Assembly (NCBI GenBank): GCA_024180945.1
Contig: JAKSGN010000003.1
Location: forward strand, 1,178,001 to 1,242,000
Reading direction: 5' to 3'
Length of the DNA stretch: 64,000 nt
Source: Macrophomina tecta
Lineage: Eukaryota > Ascomycota > Dothideomycetes > Botryosphaeriales > Botryosphaeriaceae
The translations under genes and the position numbers were made by a program. Below, piece after piece: positions 22,969 through 34,565 of the stretch (positions are counted from its first letter, which is position 1; each line of letters opens with the position of its first letter). The notes under the pieces were generated by a model, which saw nothing but the letters and a program-made list of their open reading frames with translations, searched no databases and was not told the DNA's origin.

Positions 22969-25798
22969 ATGGCAGACACAAAGATGCAGCTAGTTGACTG
23001 TAACGCCTGGCCCCACCCCCGCCGCCCGCCCCCCCCCGCTGACCTTGCGTGACCCAGGGCTCGATGACTTATGCGTGCGCTTCATCATCAACCTCCCCAA
23101 GGAGGAGCTCGAGTCCGTGGAGCGCATATGCTTCCAGATCGAGGAAGCCCATTGGTTCTATGAGGACTTCATCCGCCCTCTCGACCCCTCGCTCCCTTCC
23201 ATGAACCTGAAGCACTTCTGTCTTCTGATCTTCCAGCACTGCCCGTTGTTCTCCGAGTACGCTGAGAGCTACTACTCCGCCGCCTACTCTGAGTTCCTGG
23301 CCTACAAGACTCGCGTGCCTGTGCGCGGTGCAATCCTGCTGAACGATGCCATGGACCATGTCGTGCTCGTCAAGGGCTGGAAGAAGGGTGCCAGGTGGAG
23401 CTTTCCGAGGGGCAAAATCAACAAGGACGAAGATGATCTGGACTGCGCTGTGCGCGAGGTCTACGAAGAGACTGGATTTGACGCGAGGGCCGCCGGTCTG
23501 GTCAAGGACGAGTCGCAAATGAAGTATATTGAGGTGTCGATGAGAGAACAGCACATGCGTCTGTACGTCTTCCGCGGCGTTCCTATGGACACTTACTTCG
23601 AGCCGCGGACACGTAAGGAAATCAGTGTAAGTGATGCAGAGGTAATACGCAGAATCACAGGCGGTGCTGATGCAATGCAGAAAATCTCGTGGTACAAGAT
23701 CTCTGAGCTCCCGACTTTGAAGAAGAAGCAACAGCAGGGCGGAGAGAACTTATACAAGGAGAACATGTTCTACATGGTTGCGCCCTTCCTTGGCCCACTC
23801 AAGAACTGGATCAAACAACAACACAAGCTAGCCCGTCGTGCTGCGCAGGCCGTCCAAGTGACTACCGAGACTGCTGCGGAGGAAGAAACGGCTGCTGATG
23901 AGTCGGCGGTGGAGGGGCCTACCAAGCACAGGGTATCTCCGGACAGCCATCTCCAGTCTCTGATCGCGGGATTGCGTCAATCCAAGGTTGAGCCAGATAC
24001 TACGAACCTACCAGAAGTCACCTCTGCGCCAGAACCTGTTCCGGATCCTGCCTCGGCCCTGAAGCGGCTTCTGAGCGTCAGTGGTCAAGGAGGCATGCCC
24101 CCTCAGCAGCCCTCATCTACTTCGTCCAATCCTCTTCTGGCACTTTTGAAAGGCGGCCAGCCACAGCAGATGCCTCTTTCGCAGTCGTCTAGTATTCCCG
24201 TGACGCCATTTGAGCAAATCAATTCGGCGCCAGGTCAGCCCCCGACTCCCCAACATCAACAACGTCGTCCACCCCAATTTGCAAACATGGGCCCGCCGCC
24301 ACAGTTCCCTTATTCGCCTGCTCATCAAGGGGTGCATCAACAAATGCCGGTTCCCCAATCGGGCAATGGTTACTTTAGTGGCGCTCCCATGAACATACCG
24401 CCTCCTCCTGTCCCGAACTTCAGACCCCAGCTTCAGTCTCAGCAGAGTGTAGCTTCCTGGCACTCACAGCCTGTCCCATATCCCCAGCAAGACAATTTCC
24501 CCCGGCCCGGCTTCCAGCCACAGCCTCCTGCGCCTTCGAGGCCATATCAAAGAACCGGCGACCCTGAATTCGCCCAAGGCACCCCTTCTTCCGCACCGCA
24601 CGGCTCAATGATCCCTTCCGCATCAAAGCTGCCTGCTCCCAAACTCAACGCGCATACTTTGAATCTCCTGAATGCGTTCAAGAGTGGGCCGCCTGCTCGG
24701 CAGCAGGAAACTTCTCCCCAGCCCGCTATGAAGCCATTCACTGCCGCTGCGGAGATCTATAGCTCAAGTCGACCTCAAGACCACATTTCCACGCCACAGA
24801 TTCCTGAAATGGCACAGGGCAGATCCAATGGTCAGGCCCAAAGCAACAACTATGTAGATGGGCAACCTCCCCCAGTAGGGCTCTCTACCAAACCCAGGAA
24901 CGCTCAGGCAAACACGCTTCTAGGCCTCTTCAAGAAACCATCGGAGCCTGGTCCAGGCTCACCGCCACAGGAAATGCCTGCTCAGAGCCTTGCCCCAGAG
25001 CCGGCGGAGCTGTCTGCTCAGAGTCCAAGCATAGATCGTCAGCAGCTTGCTCAATCTACATGCTCGGGGCAGACGTCAGCTGAGCCAGTGGTCCCTCCCG
25101 TTGACATCACCAATCATAACAGGGCGGGTGGGACATCTGCGATTGTCTCGGGCCCCTTCAATGCACCTGACTTCGACCAACTGCGGAAGCATACAAAGTT
25201 TTCGCAAGAGAATGGGCGCTCGTCGCCACGGACACAAGGCAGGCCAAAATCTAGGCCTGATCGACAGGCAACACCTCAGTTCTCTATCTTGGCGCGTGCT
25301 CGGCGTGAAGCTGTGGCTACACCCAGCCCCAAACATGCAGCCGCTGCACCAGCTCAGCGTCGGAATACTAATTCGCCGAGGAATGTTGTGGAGGCGCCCA
25401 AGCCTTTCGCTCCTCATTTCACGCCCCAAATCTTACGCCGTCCGCAGAACGCCGTTTCGCCGAGTCCGTCAAGAGCACCATCGCACTCATTAGATCGTAG
25501 GGAGAGCGCGTCTTCGGACCAGAAGACGGCCCTGCTGTCGCTTTTCAACAACAAACCGCAGACGCAGAGTCCCAAAACTTTCCCTTCCGGCATCATCAGT
25601 CCCGTCAGCCCCCTGCCGGAGAAGCAGTTTGGGTCACATGGCGACAGATCGCGGATCAGCAGCATTGCATCGGTACCTGGAGAAGGGCTTGCGCCTAGAA
25701 GTAGCAGAGGCAGTTTGAGCGGACAGCCTACCACGCCTGTCGATAAGAGCTTCCTGCTTGGCTATCTCAATGGGATTGTGAAAGATGCGGGGAAATAA
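22969..25798 (+). CDS. DCP2: mRNA-decapping enzyme catalytic subunit DCP2
   Basis: Nudix hydrolase that removes the m7G cap from mRNA in P-bodies with DCP1, exposing it to 5'-3' decay. Exons 22969-22999, 23058-23626 and 23681-25798 give 905 residues. The 31-nt first exon is required: it splices to give MADTKMQLVDWLDDLCVRFI, the conserved start of the Box A domain; using the next ATG (22994) would lose it. The second intron (54 nt) is a multiple of three without a stop, but its removal gives KEISKISWYKISELP, as in the family. The Nudix box is perfect (Gly129, Glu135, then REVYEETGF 143-151). Box B follows to about residue 260. The remaining 640 residues are disordered, rich in Pro, Gln and Ser, with leucine-rich short motifs (e.g. 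LLALLKGGQ, NTLLGLFKKP, ALLSLFN) of the type that bind decapping partners. Confidence 0.97.
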
Positions 25799-26119
25799 TG
25801 TTTGAACGACGTATTTATAAGCGGAAATGGACGAACTAGAATTTGGTGGATTGCTGGAATGACTGTATACCGTTAGCAAGCGTGTAAAAATCAAGATACA
25901 AGTGTCGCCGCACACTCCGACTCGTGGAGAAAAGTGTGATGGATAGATCAGGCAAGCAGTAAGGCTGGATGGTCGGGTATTGTCAGCACATCGGCATTTC
26001 CCGATATCAAAGCCGAGTCCGGTCGATGACGAAGTTTCTTCGAGCTCCAGTTGAAGCTTCCAATTCCTGCCACACTTCTAGCATCCTACCGAAACAACTA
26101 CTCTGTCACACGGCCTGAA
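25799..26119. other. Intergenic region DCP2-IBA57
   Basis: A 321-base tandem gap that should contain the DCP2 terminator and the IBA57 promoter. No motif is called. Confidence 0.5.
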
Positions 26120-27514
26120 ATGCTCTCCCGTTCGAGAGCCGGCAGCGCACCGCTGCTGCATAGCTCATTCGTCTGCACACGCTGTCTCCGCCGCGCCCGC
26201 ACCAACGGCACGGTCCTCGAGCCCGCCCGCTTTACAAATGCATCAGCCGTTCCGTTGCCCACCACCACGAGTCCTTCGCCGCACCGAACCCGCCGATTCG
26301 CGACAGCATCGTTTCCCTCGTTGACGAAACAAACAGTCAGCTCTGGCATCACCCCGCTGCCGCACCGCCGCCTCGTCGCCCTCTCCGGGCCTGACGCGCC
26401 CAAGTTCCTGCAAGGCCTGACCACTAACAACGTCTCGCCCGCGCAGCGGGCCGGCTGGTACACGGCCTTCCTCAACGCGCAGGGCCGCGTGCTTTACGAC
26501 GCCTTCGTCTACCCGACCCCCCTCGCCAACGCCGCCGCCATCACCACAACCGAGGATAACTGGGCGTGCTTCATCGAGGTCGATGCTGACAGCGTCGAGG
26601 GCTTGTTCCGGGTCCTTAAAAGGCACAAGTTGAGGAGCAAGGTCCGCATACGTGTCGTCGATGAGGGCGAGTGGGCCGTCTGGAGCGCGTGGTTCACGCC
26701 TTGGGCGGCGGAGGACGCGACGGTGGCGGCGACGCTGGAGAAGGTTGGCGGGAGTTTTGTGCACTTGGCTGATGAGCGCGCTCCCACATTCGGGCATCGT
26801 GTTCTCGTGCCGTCGTCCTCGTCGTCATCTTCCGGCGCGGGCCTGCCGCCGCCGTTTGCGAATCTGGACCGTGCGACGCCGAGGGACTACGCGATAAGGA
26901 GATATTTACATGGCGTGCCGGAGGGACCTAGGGAGATAAGGCCGGAGGAAGCGCTGCCGCTCGAGAGCAATGTTGACCTCATGCGCGGCGTGGATTTCAG
27001 GAAGGGCTGTTACGTGGGCCAGGAGCTGACCATTCGGACGAAGCATACTGGCGTGGTGAGGAAGCGGATCTTGCCCGTCAGCCTGTACGATCTCGAGGCA
27101 TCTGAGCCGGGTGAGATGACTTATATCGAGGGTGCGTCTCCGATAAGGGCGGAGGACGTACCGGCCGGTGGCGCGGACATAAAGAAAGTCGCAGATGGTG
27201 AAGGGGAAGCAGAGGGTGCGGCGGGTAGAAGAAAGAGTGCGGGGAGGAGTGCTGGGAAATGGTTGGCCGGTGTAGGAAACATTGGCCTAGCGCTGTGTCG
27301 GCTTGAGATGATGACGGATGTGAAGGTCACCACCGAGGGCATGGGAGCTGCTGGAAGCTATAAGCCGGGAATGCGCTTTGGGCTGAAATGGACAGTGGGG
27401 GCGGATCAGGGTGATCGGAGCCTAGGGATCAAGGCGTTTGTACCTGAGTGGCATCGATTGAGAACGGAAGAGGAGGCGAGACGGAAGAAGAAGGCTGTGC
27501 AGACAGAAGAGTAA
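26120..27514 (+). CDS. IBA57: Iron-sulfur cluster assembly factor IBA57 homologue, mitochondrial
   Basis: Single exon, 464 residues. Acts with ISCA1/ISCA2 in mitochondria to mature [4Fe-4S] proteins such as aconitase; folate-binding GcvT-like fold (also called CAF17). The N-terminus is Arg/Ser-rich and lacks acids (MLSRSRAGSAPLLHSSF...), as in a mitochondrial presequence. The domain starts at LPHRRLVALSGPDAPKFLQGLTTN and continues with GWYTAFLNAQGRVLYDAFVYP. The defining KGCYVGQELTIRTKHTG begins near residue 295. A low-complexity insert (about 350-385) separates the last strands. The ATG at 26120 is the first in this frame; upstream in-frame sequence exists but has no ATG. No intron was seen. 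Confidence 0.95.
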   Translation: MLSRSRAGSAPLLHSSFVCTRCLRRARTNGTVLEPARFTNASAVPLPTTTSPSPHRTRRFATASFPSLTKQTVSSGITPLPHRRLVALSGPDAPKFLQGLTTNNVSPAQRAGWYTAFLNAQGRVLYDAFVYPTPLANAAAITTTEDNWACFIEVDADSVEGLFRVLKRHKLRSKVRIRVVDEGEWAVWSAWFTPWAAEDATVAATLEKVGGSFVHLADERAPTFGHRVLVPSSSSSSSGAGLPPPFANLDRATPRDYAIRRYLHGVPEGPREIRPEEALPLESNVDLMRGVDFRKGCYVGQELTIRTKHTGVVRKRILPVSLYDLEASEPGEMTYIEGASPIRAEDVPAGGADIKKVADGEGEAEGAAGRRKSAGRSAGKWLAGVGNIGLALCRLEMMTDVKVTTEGMGAAGSYKPGMRFGLKWTVGADQGDRSLGIKAFVPEWHRLRTEEEARRKKKAVQTEE

Positions 27515-27902
27515 AAGAGCTCAATGTCTTAGTTGAAGTAATTCATGTAGAGATACCTGCTGAACTTTGTAGGCCACACGCGCGTAGCTAGAATATATAT
27601 GTTCAACGGTGCTTGTCTCTTAACGCTGACATGAAACCGTGGATCATGAAACTTGATGAAGGGAGATTTTGGGCTAATATCATTAAGCAGGCGCGTATAT
27701 TTACGTTGGACGTCAAAAACATTCTAAGAAACCGGAGAACGTCTCCTCAATTGCGATAATCTATCATCAAGGCTCTTGGCATATTCTAGGCTGCGCCGGT
27801 ACGGACTCATTTCTACAACCCTGTTCGCAAAGCCCAGCGACCTCTCCTCCATGAATTTCATCTCTTTGCCCCCATACCTGACCAGGTCCCGTGCATTCCC
27901 TC
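27515..27902. other. Convergent intergenic region
   Basis: A 388-base gap between convergent genes. A short minus-strand ORF (27724-27936) overlaps the end of the bestrophin-like gene and could be an extra 3' exon only through an implausibly short 39-nt intron, so it is not used. Confidence 0.5.
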
Positions 27903-29036
27903 TCATTGGAACATACCAGCCTGATCCCTCTTCCACTCCTCAAGTAGCACCAAACATTCGACATTGGAGTCTTCCACAATTCCATCCATCTTGATGTCAT
28001 TCTTATCATACCCAAATGGGTCTTCCAGTTGCTCACCAATCCCATCAATTCCGTAGAGCGTGAAAGCAATCATGGCCACGATCAGCACGCTCCACCAACC
28101 GAACTCATCAACCAGGCTAAAAGGCAGCACACATCCGTACAAAGCCAGCACCTGCTTCATATGGATCAGGTGGGCGACGGGAATGGGGGTCGTACGGATG
28201 GCTTCCATGCGGCCGTACGCGGCCGTCAGGCTGTTCACCTGCACCGTCAATTGCGAAGCCTGCGGCCCGTGGAACCAGCCGCGCGCGACGCCGCGGCGGA
28301 TGTACGCCTCGACCATAACGAGCAGCTGCAGCGGCAGGCCCAAGCCGCGGTCCTCGTGAGCGTAGATGTCCGGGGGAAGCAAGGCGGCGAGCTCTGGATG
28401 CGACGAAGATGCCGGGCTGGCGCCCGACAAGGCGTACTCGCCGCGCAGGTTGTGCTTGATTGCGTAGAGCGTTGCGAGCAGGACGCGCACGATGCGCTCC
28501 GTGTCAGCGCGCTCCAACGGCGTGGCTTCTCCAGGCGCGAAGTTGTCGAGCGAGGCGGAGCCGTCGAGCGAGACTCTGGAGCTGTTGACCAGGAAGGAGC
28601 GAGTGAGATTGCGCACGCAGGTGCAGCACTCGTTCAGCAGATTGCGGCCCGTCCAGAAGCGGTCGTAGGATGTTCCATTACGAAAGACAAGCATAAGACC
28701 GACAACGATGGATAGCGAGGGGATGATGCTCGATGGCAGGCCGAACTCGCCGACGGTGCTGTCAAGATACACGATCAAGGCGGTGAAAAGAGCGTGCAGC
28801 AGGACGGGCACGAAGATAGCGCCGTGGATGGCGCCCTTGATGAAGCGCAGGACGAGCGGCCAACGGCGCGGCTTGGTGCGCGAGACATAAAAGCCCGGAT
28901 GTGTGGAAGGTATGCGTCGGTGGTGCCGGACCATGCTGGACTGCACCTTGGAAGGCTGAAGCAGATTGGTGCTTGATCTAGGTTGCGAGGCTGTCTGGGG
29001 GAAGGTGTGGTAGGTTGTTTGTATGGGGGATGGCAT
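27903..29036 (-). CDS. Bestrophin-like (UPF0187/RFP-TM) membrane channel protein
   Basis: Single exon of 377 residues. The family comprises bestrophin-type anion channels; fungal members are little studied. After a disordered N-terminus come a first helix (HGAIFVPVLLHALFTALIVYL) and a second helix ending in the diagnostic VFRNGTSYDRFWTGRNLLNE. Two C-terminal hydrophobic segments (LALYGCVLPFSLVDEFGWWSV and IVAMIAFTLYGIDGIGEQLEDPFG) follow, with the family's EDPFGYDxND motif near the end. Length and order match the family. The ATG at 29036 is chosen because an upstream part is expected to be disordered; MVRHHRR further in is an alternative. Confidence 0.9.
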   Translation of the reverse strand: MPSPIQTTYHTFPQTASQPRSSTNLLQPSKVQSSMVRHHRRIPSTHPGFYVSRTKPRRWPLVLRFIKGAIHGAIFVPVLLHALFTALIVYLDSTVGEFGLPSSIIPSLSIVVGLMLVFRNGTSYDRFWTGRNLLNECCTCVRNLTRSFLVNSSRVSLDGSASLDNFAPGEATPLERADTERIVRVLLATLYAIKHNLRGEYALSGASPASSSHPELAALLPPDIYAHEDRGLGLPLQLLVMVEAYIRRGVARGWFHGPQASQLTVQVNSLTAAYGRMEAIRTTPIPVAHLIHMKQVLALYGCVLPFSLVDEFGWWSVLIVAMIAFTLYGIDGIGEQLEDPFGYDKNDIKMDGIVEDSNVECLVLLEEWKRDQAGMFQ

Positions 29037-30017
29037 GGGCAGAGGTCAGTCGCAGTCGAGGCAACGCCGAAGCAGAAGCAGGATTGAAAGAAGGAGAGAA
29101 GATGGGAACGACCGATGCAGTACTCTATGGTAAGTCGATGGTAGAGAGCGGTGTAGAGCTTAATGTGAAACAGATAAAACTAGAACCATGGGGCGTGGGG
29201 ATGGAGCAAGGCGGGGAGGTGGATTGCTAGAGCGGATCGCGCGGATGCGAGGCAAGAATGAAAAAAGTGGTGCAAGACGAAGGGATGGATGGGGCTGGGC
29301 ATAGCGGTCTGCGCGACGGCGCGCGTCAAGCGTCGACACATGCAACGAGAGTTGGCGCCCGATTGTTGTCGATTCTCCCTCCTGGTGTGGGGTGGGTTGC
29401 GGCGCTTGGCTGGCGTTCTTCGCCGCCTCGAAACAAGCCCCAGGAGCCTACTTTGTGCCGCTGCAGGGGTCCGCTGCCTCCCGTCTGACTGGCTTGCGCC
29501 CTCCACCAACCTCTGGGTTGTGCTCCATGCTTGCCTCGAGCCGCGGTGCTACGCTTCTTCCGAAGGCGGGCGGCGACGAGTTGAGATAATCGCCGAGATC
29601 CAACCCGGAGAGAAGTCCGGGAACCATCGCGTGACGTATCTGGGTACACGTGGGAATAGTCCTCCTCGATGCGTCCTCCTTTCACAACCGTCGAGGGAAA
29701 TAGCCATACCCGATGGTTTTCGAGAACAGAGCCACAGGAATTAGAGATACGCAATGCGCCCAGCCATGAATCCTGTTATCCTTTTGCTCCCAATTAATGG
29801 TCTGTCTGGCGCTATGTGCCTCTTCGTCCTATAGAAAAGCCGCCCGCTAAACTCCTTCCGCTTTACATGAAATGCACTTGAGCTTGCAATAGCAGTGTGA
29901 GGGTATTAGCCACTTCGTTTCTCCCTCTGAGTCGCGACAGCATTTGCCGCAGCAAAGCCTTCAGGTCTCGCCAAAGCCCAGGCCTCCCTTCTCCGCCAAC
30001 TTTGTATGCCAGTGCCA
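29037..30017. other. Intergenic region, nothing supported
   Basis: A 981-base gap with the bestrophin-like promoter. ORFs up to 151 codons overlap each other on both strands and have no recognisable motif. Confidence 0.5.
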
Positions 30018-31441
30018 TCAATCTTCCATCTCTTGGTCATCCTCCGCCTTCGCTCCCCTTCCCTTCTCCGTACGGGCCCACTCGACAAATTCGTCGATGA
30101 CCCCAGGCCACGCGCCATCCTCACTCCAAAAGGACAACGTCTCATCGTCCAAGCTCTTCTCCGCGAAGTTGAACAGCTGGTCCCACATGTCCTTGTTGAC
30201 CGTCCTCTTCCACTTGCTCTCCAGAAACTCGATCCACCAGTGAAGCCACGGTGTTGTGTTCGTATTCCAGTCCAGCCCGCTCGGAGAATACAACAGCCTC
30301 CAGTATTCAATTGCTTGCTCGAGCGGGATAGCTTTTTGACCAGGAGGCTTGGCGACGACGAAGGTGTGCTTGTAGACGCGCTTCATGACAGCACGAGACG
30401 ATGAGTCGCGGAGAGAGGTGCGGATTTGAGAGACGGCGTCCTTCTGCTTCTCGATCGAGTCGGCTCTAGTAAATCCCTCATGGTTAATCAGGGCAGGCAC
30501 GAGTGGGGCATGCAAGGGCTCTTGAGCCAAGGAAAGATTTGGGGCCTTCGTGGCTAGCGGGCACCAGGGTCACTCACTGTCTTGCTGTCCAACCCTCCAC
30601 GAAGCCCTTACGTGTGATCTCACCCATAGTCGGTGCCTGAACGAGTTCTAGGATGGCGAGTGAGGTTATGTCATCCAGCGGCACGTCAAGGTCCCCCAGA
30701 TACTGCATGGTGCCCTCAACGCCGATCGTGTCCTTGTCGGCCGGGTTGTCGGTGTACTTGTCGAAGATCTGGTTCAGGTTCGCTTCGTACGGCTTCGCGC
30801 CGCCTGCACCGCCGCCATTGTTAAAATATCTGTGTCGCTTCTTAGCAGGAGGCTCTGTGGCGTCGCTGTCCGCCTTGCGACGAACGGCTTTGGGCCGGGC
30901 CATTTTTGTGCAGCGAGTGGGGGGCGACGGTGTATGCAGAGAGGCGACGGTGACGTTGAGGGAAGAAGAGAGGGTGCAGGGAAGACGCGTAGTGGCGCGG
31001 CCCTGCTTTTGCGTGTCCACGCACGGTAGGAGCGCTCCAGAAGACTCATGACTGCCTAGAATCACACGCCCGGGGCTGCGAAGAGGTGAACAACGCACGG
31101 CGGCACCGCATGGTCGCCGTTGTGCTATGAAACTACCCTACTCCGCTGTCTCAAGCCACAGTCCTCTCGTCTTCTGTCGATAGTCCTCCCACGGCCAATC
31201 TGACAACGGCGAGCAAGGGCTAGGTGTCGGCGAGGAAGCGCGGGGCGGAACGTACCCGTTGATGGCCTGCTCTGCGTTCCAGCTGTGGTTCCTGAGGATC
31301 TTGCGCTCAGATCAGCACGGGCGGCGCCTGAGTGTGCAACGGTGAGCTGCTTACCCTTGCCGCCGTGGTGCGGTCGCAGCTGGTGAAATTCACAACCTGC
31401 TGAATAGCGGCCTTTTGCGCTGACGTGTAAGCCGGAGGCAT
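30018..31441 (-). CDS. DCN1: Defective in cullin neddylation protein DCN1
   Basis: E3 co-factor that promotes NEDD8/Rub1 attachment to cullins. Exons 31355-31441, 31256-31299, 30578-30829 and 30018-30465 give 276 residues. Exons 1-2 encode the UBA-like domain (MPPAYTSAQKAAIQQVVNFT, then ILRNHSWNAEQAINGYFNNGG across the splice). Exons 3-4 encode the potentiating-neddylation domain: ANLNQIFDKYTDNP, IGVEGTMQYLGDLDV, LELVQAPTMGEITRKGFVEGW, FVVAKPPGQKAIPLEQAIEYW and the cullin-contacting LSFWSEDGAWPGVIDEFVEW. The intron between exons 2 and 3 is 426 nt, far longer than any other here except the DUF4112 one. It contains an in-frame ATG (30901-30903) that could start a shorter isoform. Confidence 0.94.
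30830..30903 (-). other. Possible alternative first coding exon of DCN1
   Basis: Inside the 426-nt intron, ATG at 30903 opens a frame that runs without a stop into DCN1 exon 3. The leader has about 25 residues (MARPKAVRRKADSD then EPPAKKRHR), strongly basic with an NLS-like end. A promoter within the intron would yield a DCN1 form lacking the UBA domain. It depends on transcript data and may be chance, since the chance of an open 75-base frame is not small. Confidence 0.4.
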
Positions 31442-32172
31442 GTTGAACAAAGAAAGCCGGTCGATGACGGAGGGAAGAGTGCAGCGGCGTGGAGAAGAAT
31501 GTCGGGGAACAGCGGGGTGCAAAATGCTTGGGTGGTTGACGGGATTGCCCCTCTAGCGGTGACGCATCCTAGCATGGCCCGAGTCGATAAGATAAGCCGC
31601 GCTGCCATGCCCGGGCTAGAACGCCCAAGGCACTGTGGAAAGAAGAAGCCAAGAAACCCTCTCACCTTCGCTTTCCGTGCCTTGCCCAGCCCCCAGTGGA
31701 ATGAATGGTAGATCCCATACACAGGCCGTACCTCGGCAGTGCGGACAGACTGCGATCCCAGCCGCAGACAGCACAGCCTTCTCATCGGTATCGAAGCGGT
31801 TGGCCAGACGCAAAAGTCATGCATTTCTCGACCGCGCCAGCTGCCCGTGTGTGCCTTTTGCCATGCGCCAAAGACCGGAGACCCAGCCTTCTTTGAGTAT
31901 TTTGCCTTGCTGGTGAACGAATTGCAACGGATGAACAGCTTTGCATACACGGGAAAGGAAAGAATAATGACTGGATGACAAAATGCACTTCCCTCCAGGG
32001 CCGTCGGCCGTGAGCCCCCTTGCCCCAGTGGTATCAATAAGGAAATCGCGACCCAGCCCACTCTCCAAACGAAAGAACAAGACTCGTACATTGCCGCTCA
32101 AAAACACGTGTCTTCATCTCGTCCAATGTCTCTCGTACCTTGAAACAGAAAGTGCAGGTCGTAGGCCGCTTC
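31442..32172. other. Intergenic region between DCN1 and MVP1
   Basis: A 731-base tandem gap. A minus-strand frame of 233 codons overlaps DCN1 exon 1 and this gap but has ORFs antisense to it in several frames and no motif, so I regard it as chance. Confidence 0.5.
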
Positions 32173-34565
32173 TCAATCACCCAGAGGCATTCCCTCAACC
32201 TCCTCGCTCAACGCCCTCCAGTTGTCCGCCTGCAACTCCGCATATTTGACACGTTCCTGGCTCCAGTCTTGGTGCAGCTTACTGATGTGGTAAACGGATT
32301 GCTGGAAGTACATGATCTCATCACGGATGCACTCCTTAATGAAGACGCTCCGCGCATGCTGGTTGACGATTGACTGCTTGTCCTGTAGGCCAAACTGTGT
32401 CAGCATCCCTTATGCTACCAAAGGAATCGAAGAGACTGTAACGTACCCTGACAATCGCCTCTTCGACCTTCTCAGCTTCTCCAGGCTTCACGAGATGTTC
32501 GGGCCTATTCCTGATACCCTGCAGCTTGTTCTCATTGTTCTGTATCCTGCGCTCTAGCTGAGGGATATTGTCTCGATCCAGACGATCCCTACGATCGAAC
32601 AAATCCCGCATGCTGACGAGGCAGTCTCTCTGCCTCTTCAGATCTTCCAGCACGCCCTCGTCCCAGGCTCTAGCCTCATCTTCCAGCAAGTTCTGAGAAG
32701 ATTGAAGGTGCTTCGCTGTGGACTGTAGACCCTCATTCAACAAAGGGATGTCATTGGTATCTACAGCATAAGTGTCTTTGGAGGCCTCAGTGAGAGCCTG
32801 CAAGGCCATGCCAAAGCGCATGTAGTCGGCGGCCATACCCTCATTGCGCTTGCAAAGTCGTTCCATGAGCTGGCAAAGGTTGATGTACATCTCCGCAGAG
32901 CGACGTACGCCAGATCTGACCGTGTCAAACATTTCCTGCAATGTTGGCGAGAGCGAGTCTTCTAGTCCTGGGGGCAAAGTCTTCCCGATGAATTCTTCCT
33001 GGACCGATATCGCAGCTTGCTTTCTCCATACCGCAAGCTCCTAAGAGGTATTAGCAATTTGGCCGTTCGGAGAAATTGATGGGTCAGACTTCTACCGTTG
33101 GAACGGTCAGGAACATGATCACGAGCTGCTCCTGGCTGAGAACAGGATGCCGGACCAGAGCATTGGCGAATCTGGCAAGGCCTCTCCTCCGTTTCTCGAC
33201 GAACGAAGCATCGGCTGCGAGGTAATTACCATTGACTGTTTTCGCTTTTGTTAGCTGTTGCATTTGAAATCCAATGTGCCATACTCACTGGCAACCCTCT
33301 TTGGAGGCAGTAAAGGCAGTTGTCTAAAAGGGTATCTCTTGTGCAAACAATCCAACAACCACACAAAATCACTATATCTCCTGACGACCTTACTGTTTCT
33401 TCGAGCACTGCAAACCTGGTAATTGCGGTGCTGGAAGAGAAAAATGCCTTCTTTCTCCGGTATAGATGTAATGGTGATGACCTCTTCGGCGCCATTATTG
33501 GCCACGCGTCCTCCTCCCAGAGACCTGCCTAAGCCGGTTGGATCATTACCGCCCTCTCCCTCTCCCTGAGGTGCGCCAAATCCTTCCCCAAGACCAGCAT
33601 TGGAAAAGCCGTTACCAGTAGGTTCGGGGAACCCACCCCAGCCGGCAGTGTCTCCACTGGAGGACTGATTCTTGTCCAAGGTATTACCATTCTCTGGCTC
33701 CTCGGACTGGCCGGCAGTGGTTGTAAAGCCGCTCGTTGTCCTAGGAAAACCGTTGCCATTGGAAAGCGTAGGCGCAGTCGCTCGAGCCCCGTTCGCCTGA
33801 GGAGATTCCGTCGCTGGATTATGGTTGTGACCCCTATGCACATCTGGACTATTCCAAGGATCGGCATCTAGGCCAAAGGACGCTTTACGCATTGTTGGGG
33901 TGGACTGGTTCCTAGGCGTCGTAGGCTGGGCGGACTTAGGGGCGTTGGGGGGCGTCGCGGAGACATATGCCTGATCCTCTTTGGGCTCCTGCTTTCTTGA
34001 GGCCTTGAGGAAGTTAAGTGGTGGTTCTGGTAGATCTGATGTTGTGTAAGATTCTAATCAGTGGCAACTGGCCCTGGAGAAACCTACTTCTTCTGCGCTC
34101 GTCGACGCCGTCCAGAGTGATGTCCTCGCCTTCATGCGCCAGACCCACCAGTGCTAGTAGCACGTTGAATTCTCCCCGGCCGATGCCATTCTCAGGCTCC
34201 TGTCCATTCGGCACGACAATGTCGAGGATCTTGCTCTGCTCATCAGGCCCGAGTTTGCTGTCGCCAAGCAGCTTCTTGACGCTGCTCAAGCTTACGCCCT
34301 CGCCGAGGCGATCGCCATCTGTCAGCAGCGCATCGTATGCGTCGATATAGCTCTCGGGCGCTTCGGCGGCAGGAAGGAGAGTCTTGACAACATTGGCGCG
34401 AGCGGACTTCTTGGGTGCAGGGTAAGACCAGGGCGAGTCGGAACCGTCGAGATCATCCCCGAACAGGCTGGACGAGGTTTTGCTGACGGGCGCCGGCTCG
34501 TCGTCGAAGAGCGTCGACTGTTTTGATTGCGGTTGGTCGTCCGGTGACGTGCCGAACAGCGACAT
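32173..34565 (-). CDS. MVP1: Sorting nexin MVP1 (PX-BAR)
   Basis: Endosomal sorting nexin that binds PI3P and helps recycle cargo from endosomes to Golgi or vacuole. Exons 34088-34565, 33289-34035, 33096-33235, 32447-33040 and 32173-32382 give 722 residues. N-terminal 160 residues hold an EH-like helical segment (ESYIDAYDALL, GRGEFNVLLALVGLAHEGED) ending in DERRRN-LPEP across a splice. A Ser/Gly/Asn-rich linker follows. The PX domain starts near residue 340 (VITITSIPEKEG, RRYSDFVWLLDCL, LPPKRVAINGNYLA) with the lipid-contacting Arg-Arg-Tyr-Ser. The C-terminal 270 residues form the BAR domain (VRRSAEMYINLCQLMERL, SIVNQHARSVFIKECIRDE). All junctions keep frame. Typical of fungal Mvp1, longer than yeast because of the linker. 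Confidence 0.95.

Noticed and set aside
27724..27936. Extra 3' exon of the bestrophin-like gene
   Set aside because: Would need a 39-nt intron, shorter than any supported intron here, and the family normally ends near the stop at 27903.
28029..28715. Plus-strand open frame of 228 codons
   Set aside because: Lies antisense within the bestrophin-like gene; composition mirrors the real gene.
31390..32091. Minus-strand open frame of 233 codons
   Set aside because: Overlaps DCN1 exon 1, is accompanied by similar-length frames on the other strand, and has no recognisable motif; likely chance in a GC-balanced intergenic region.
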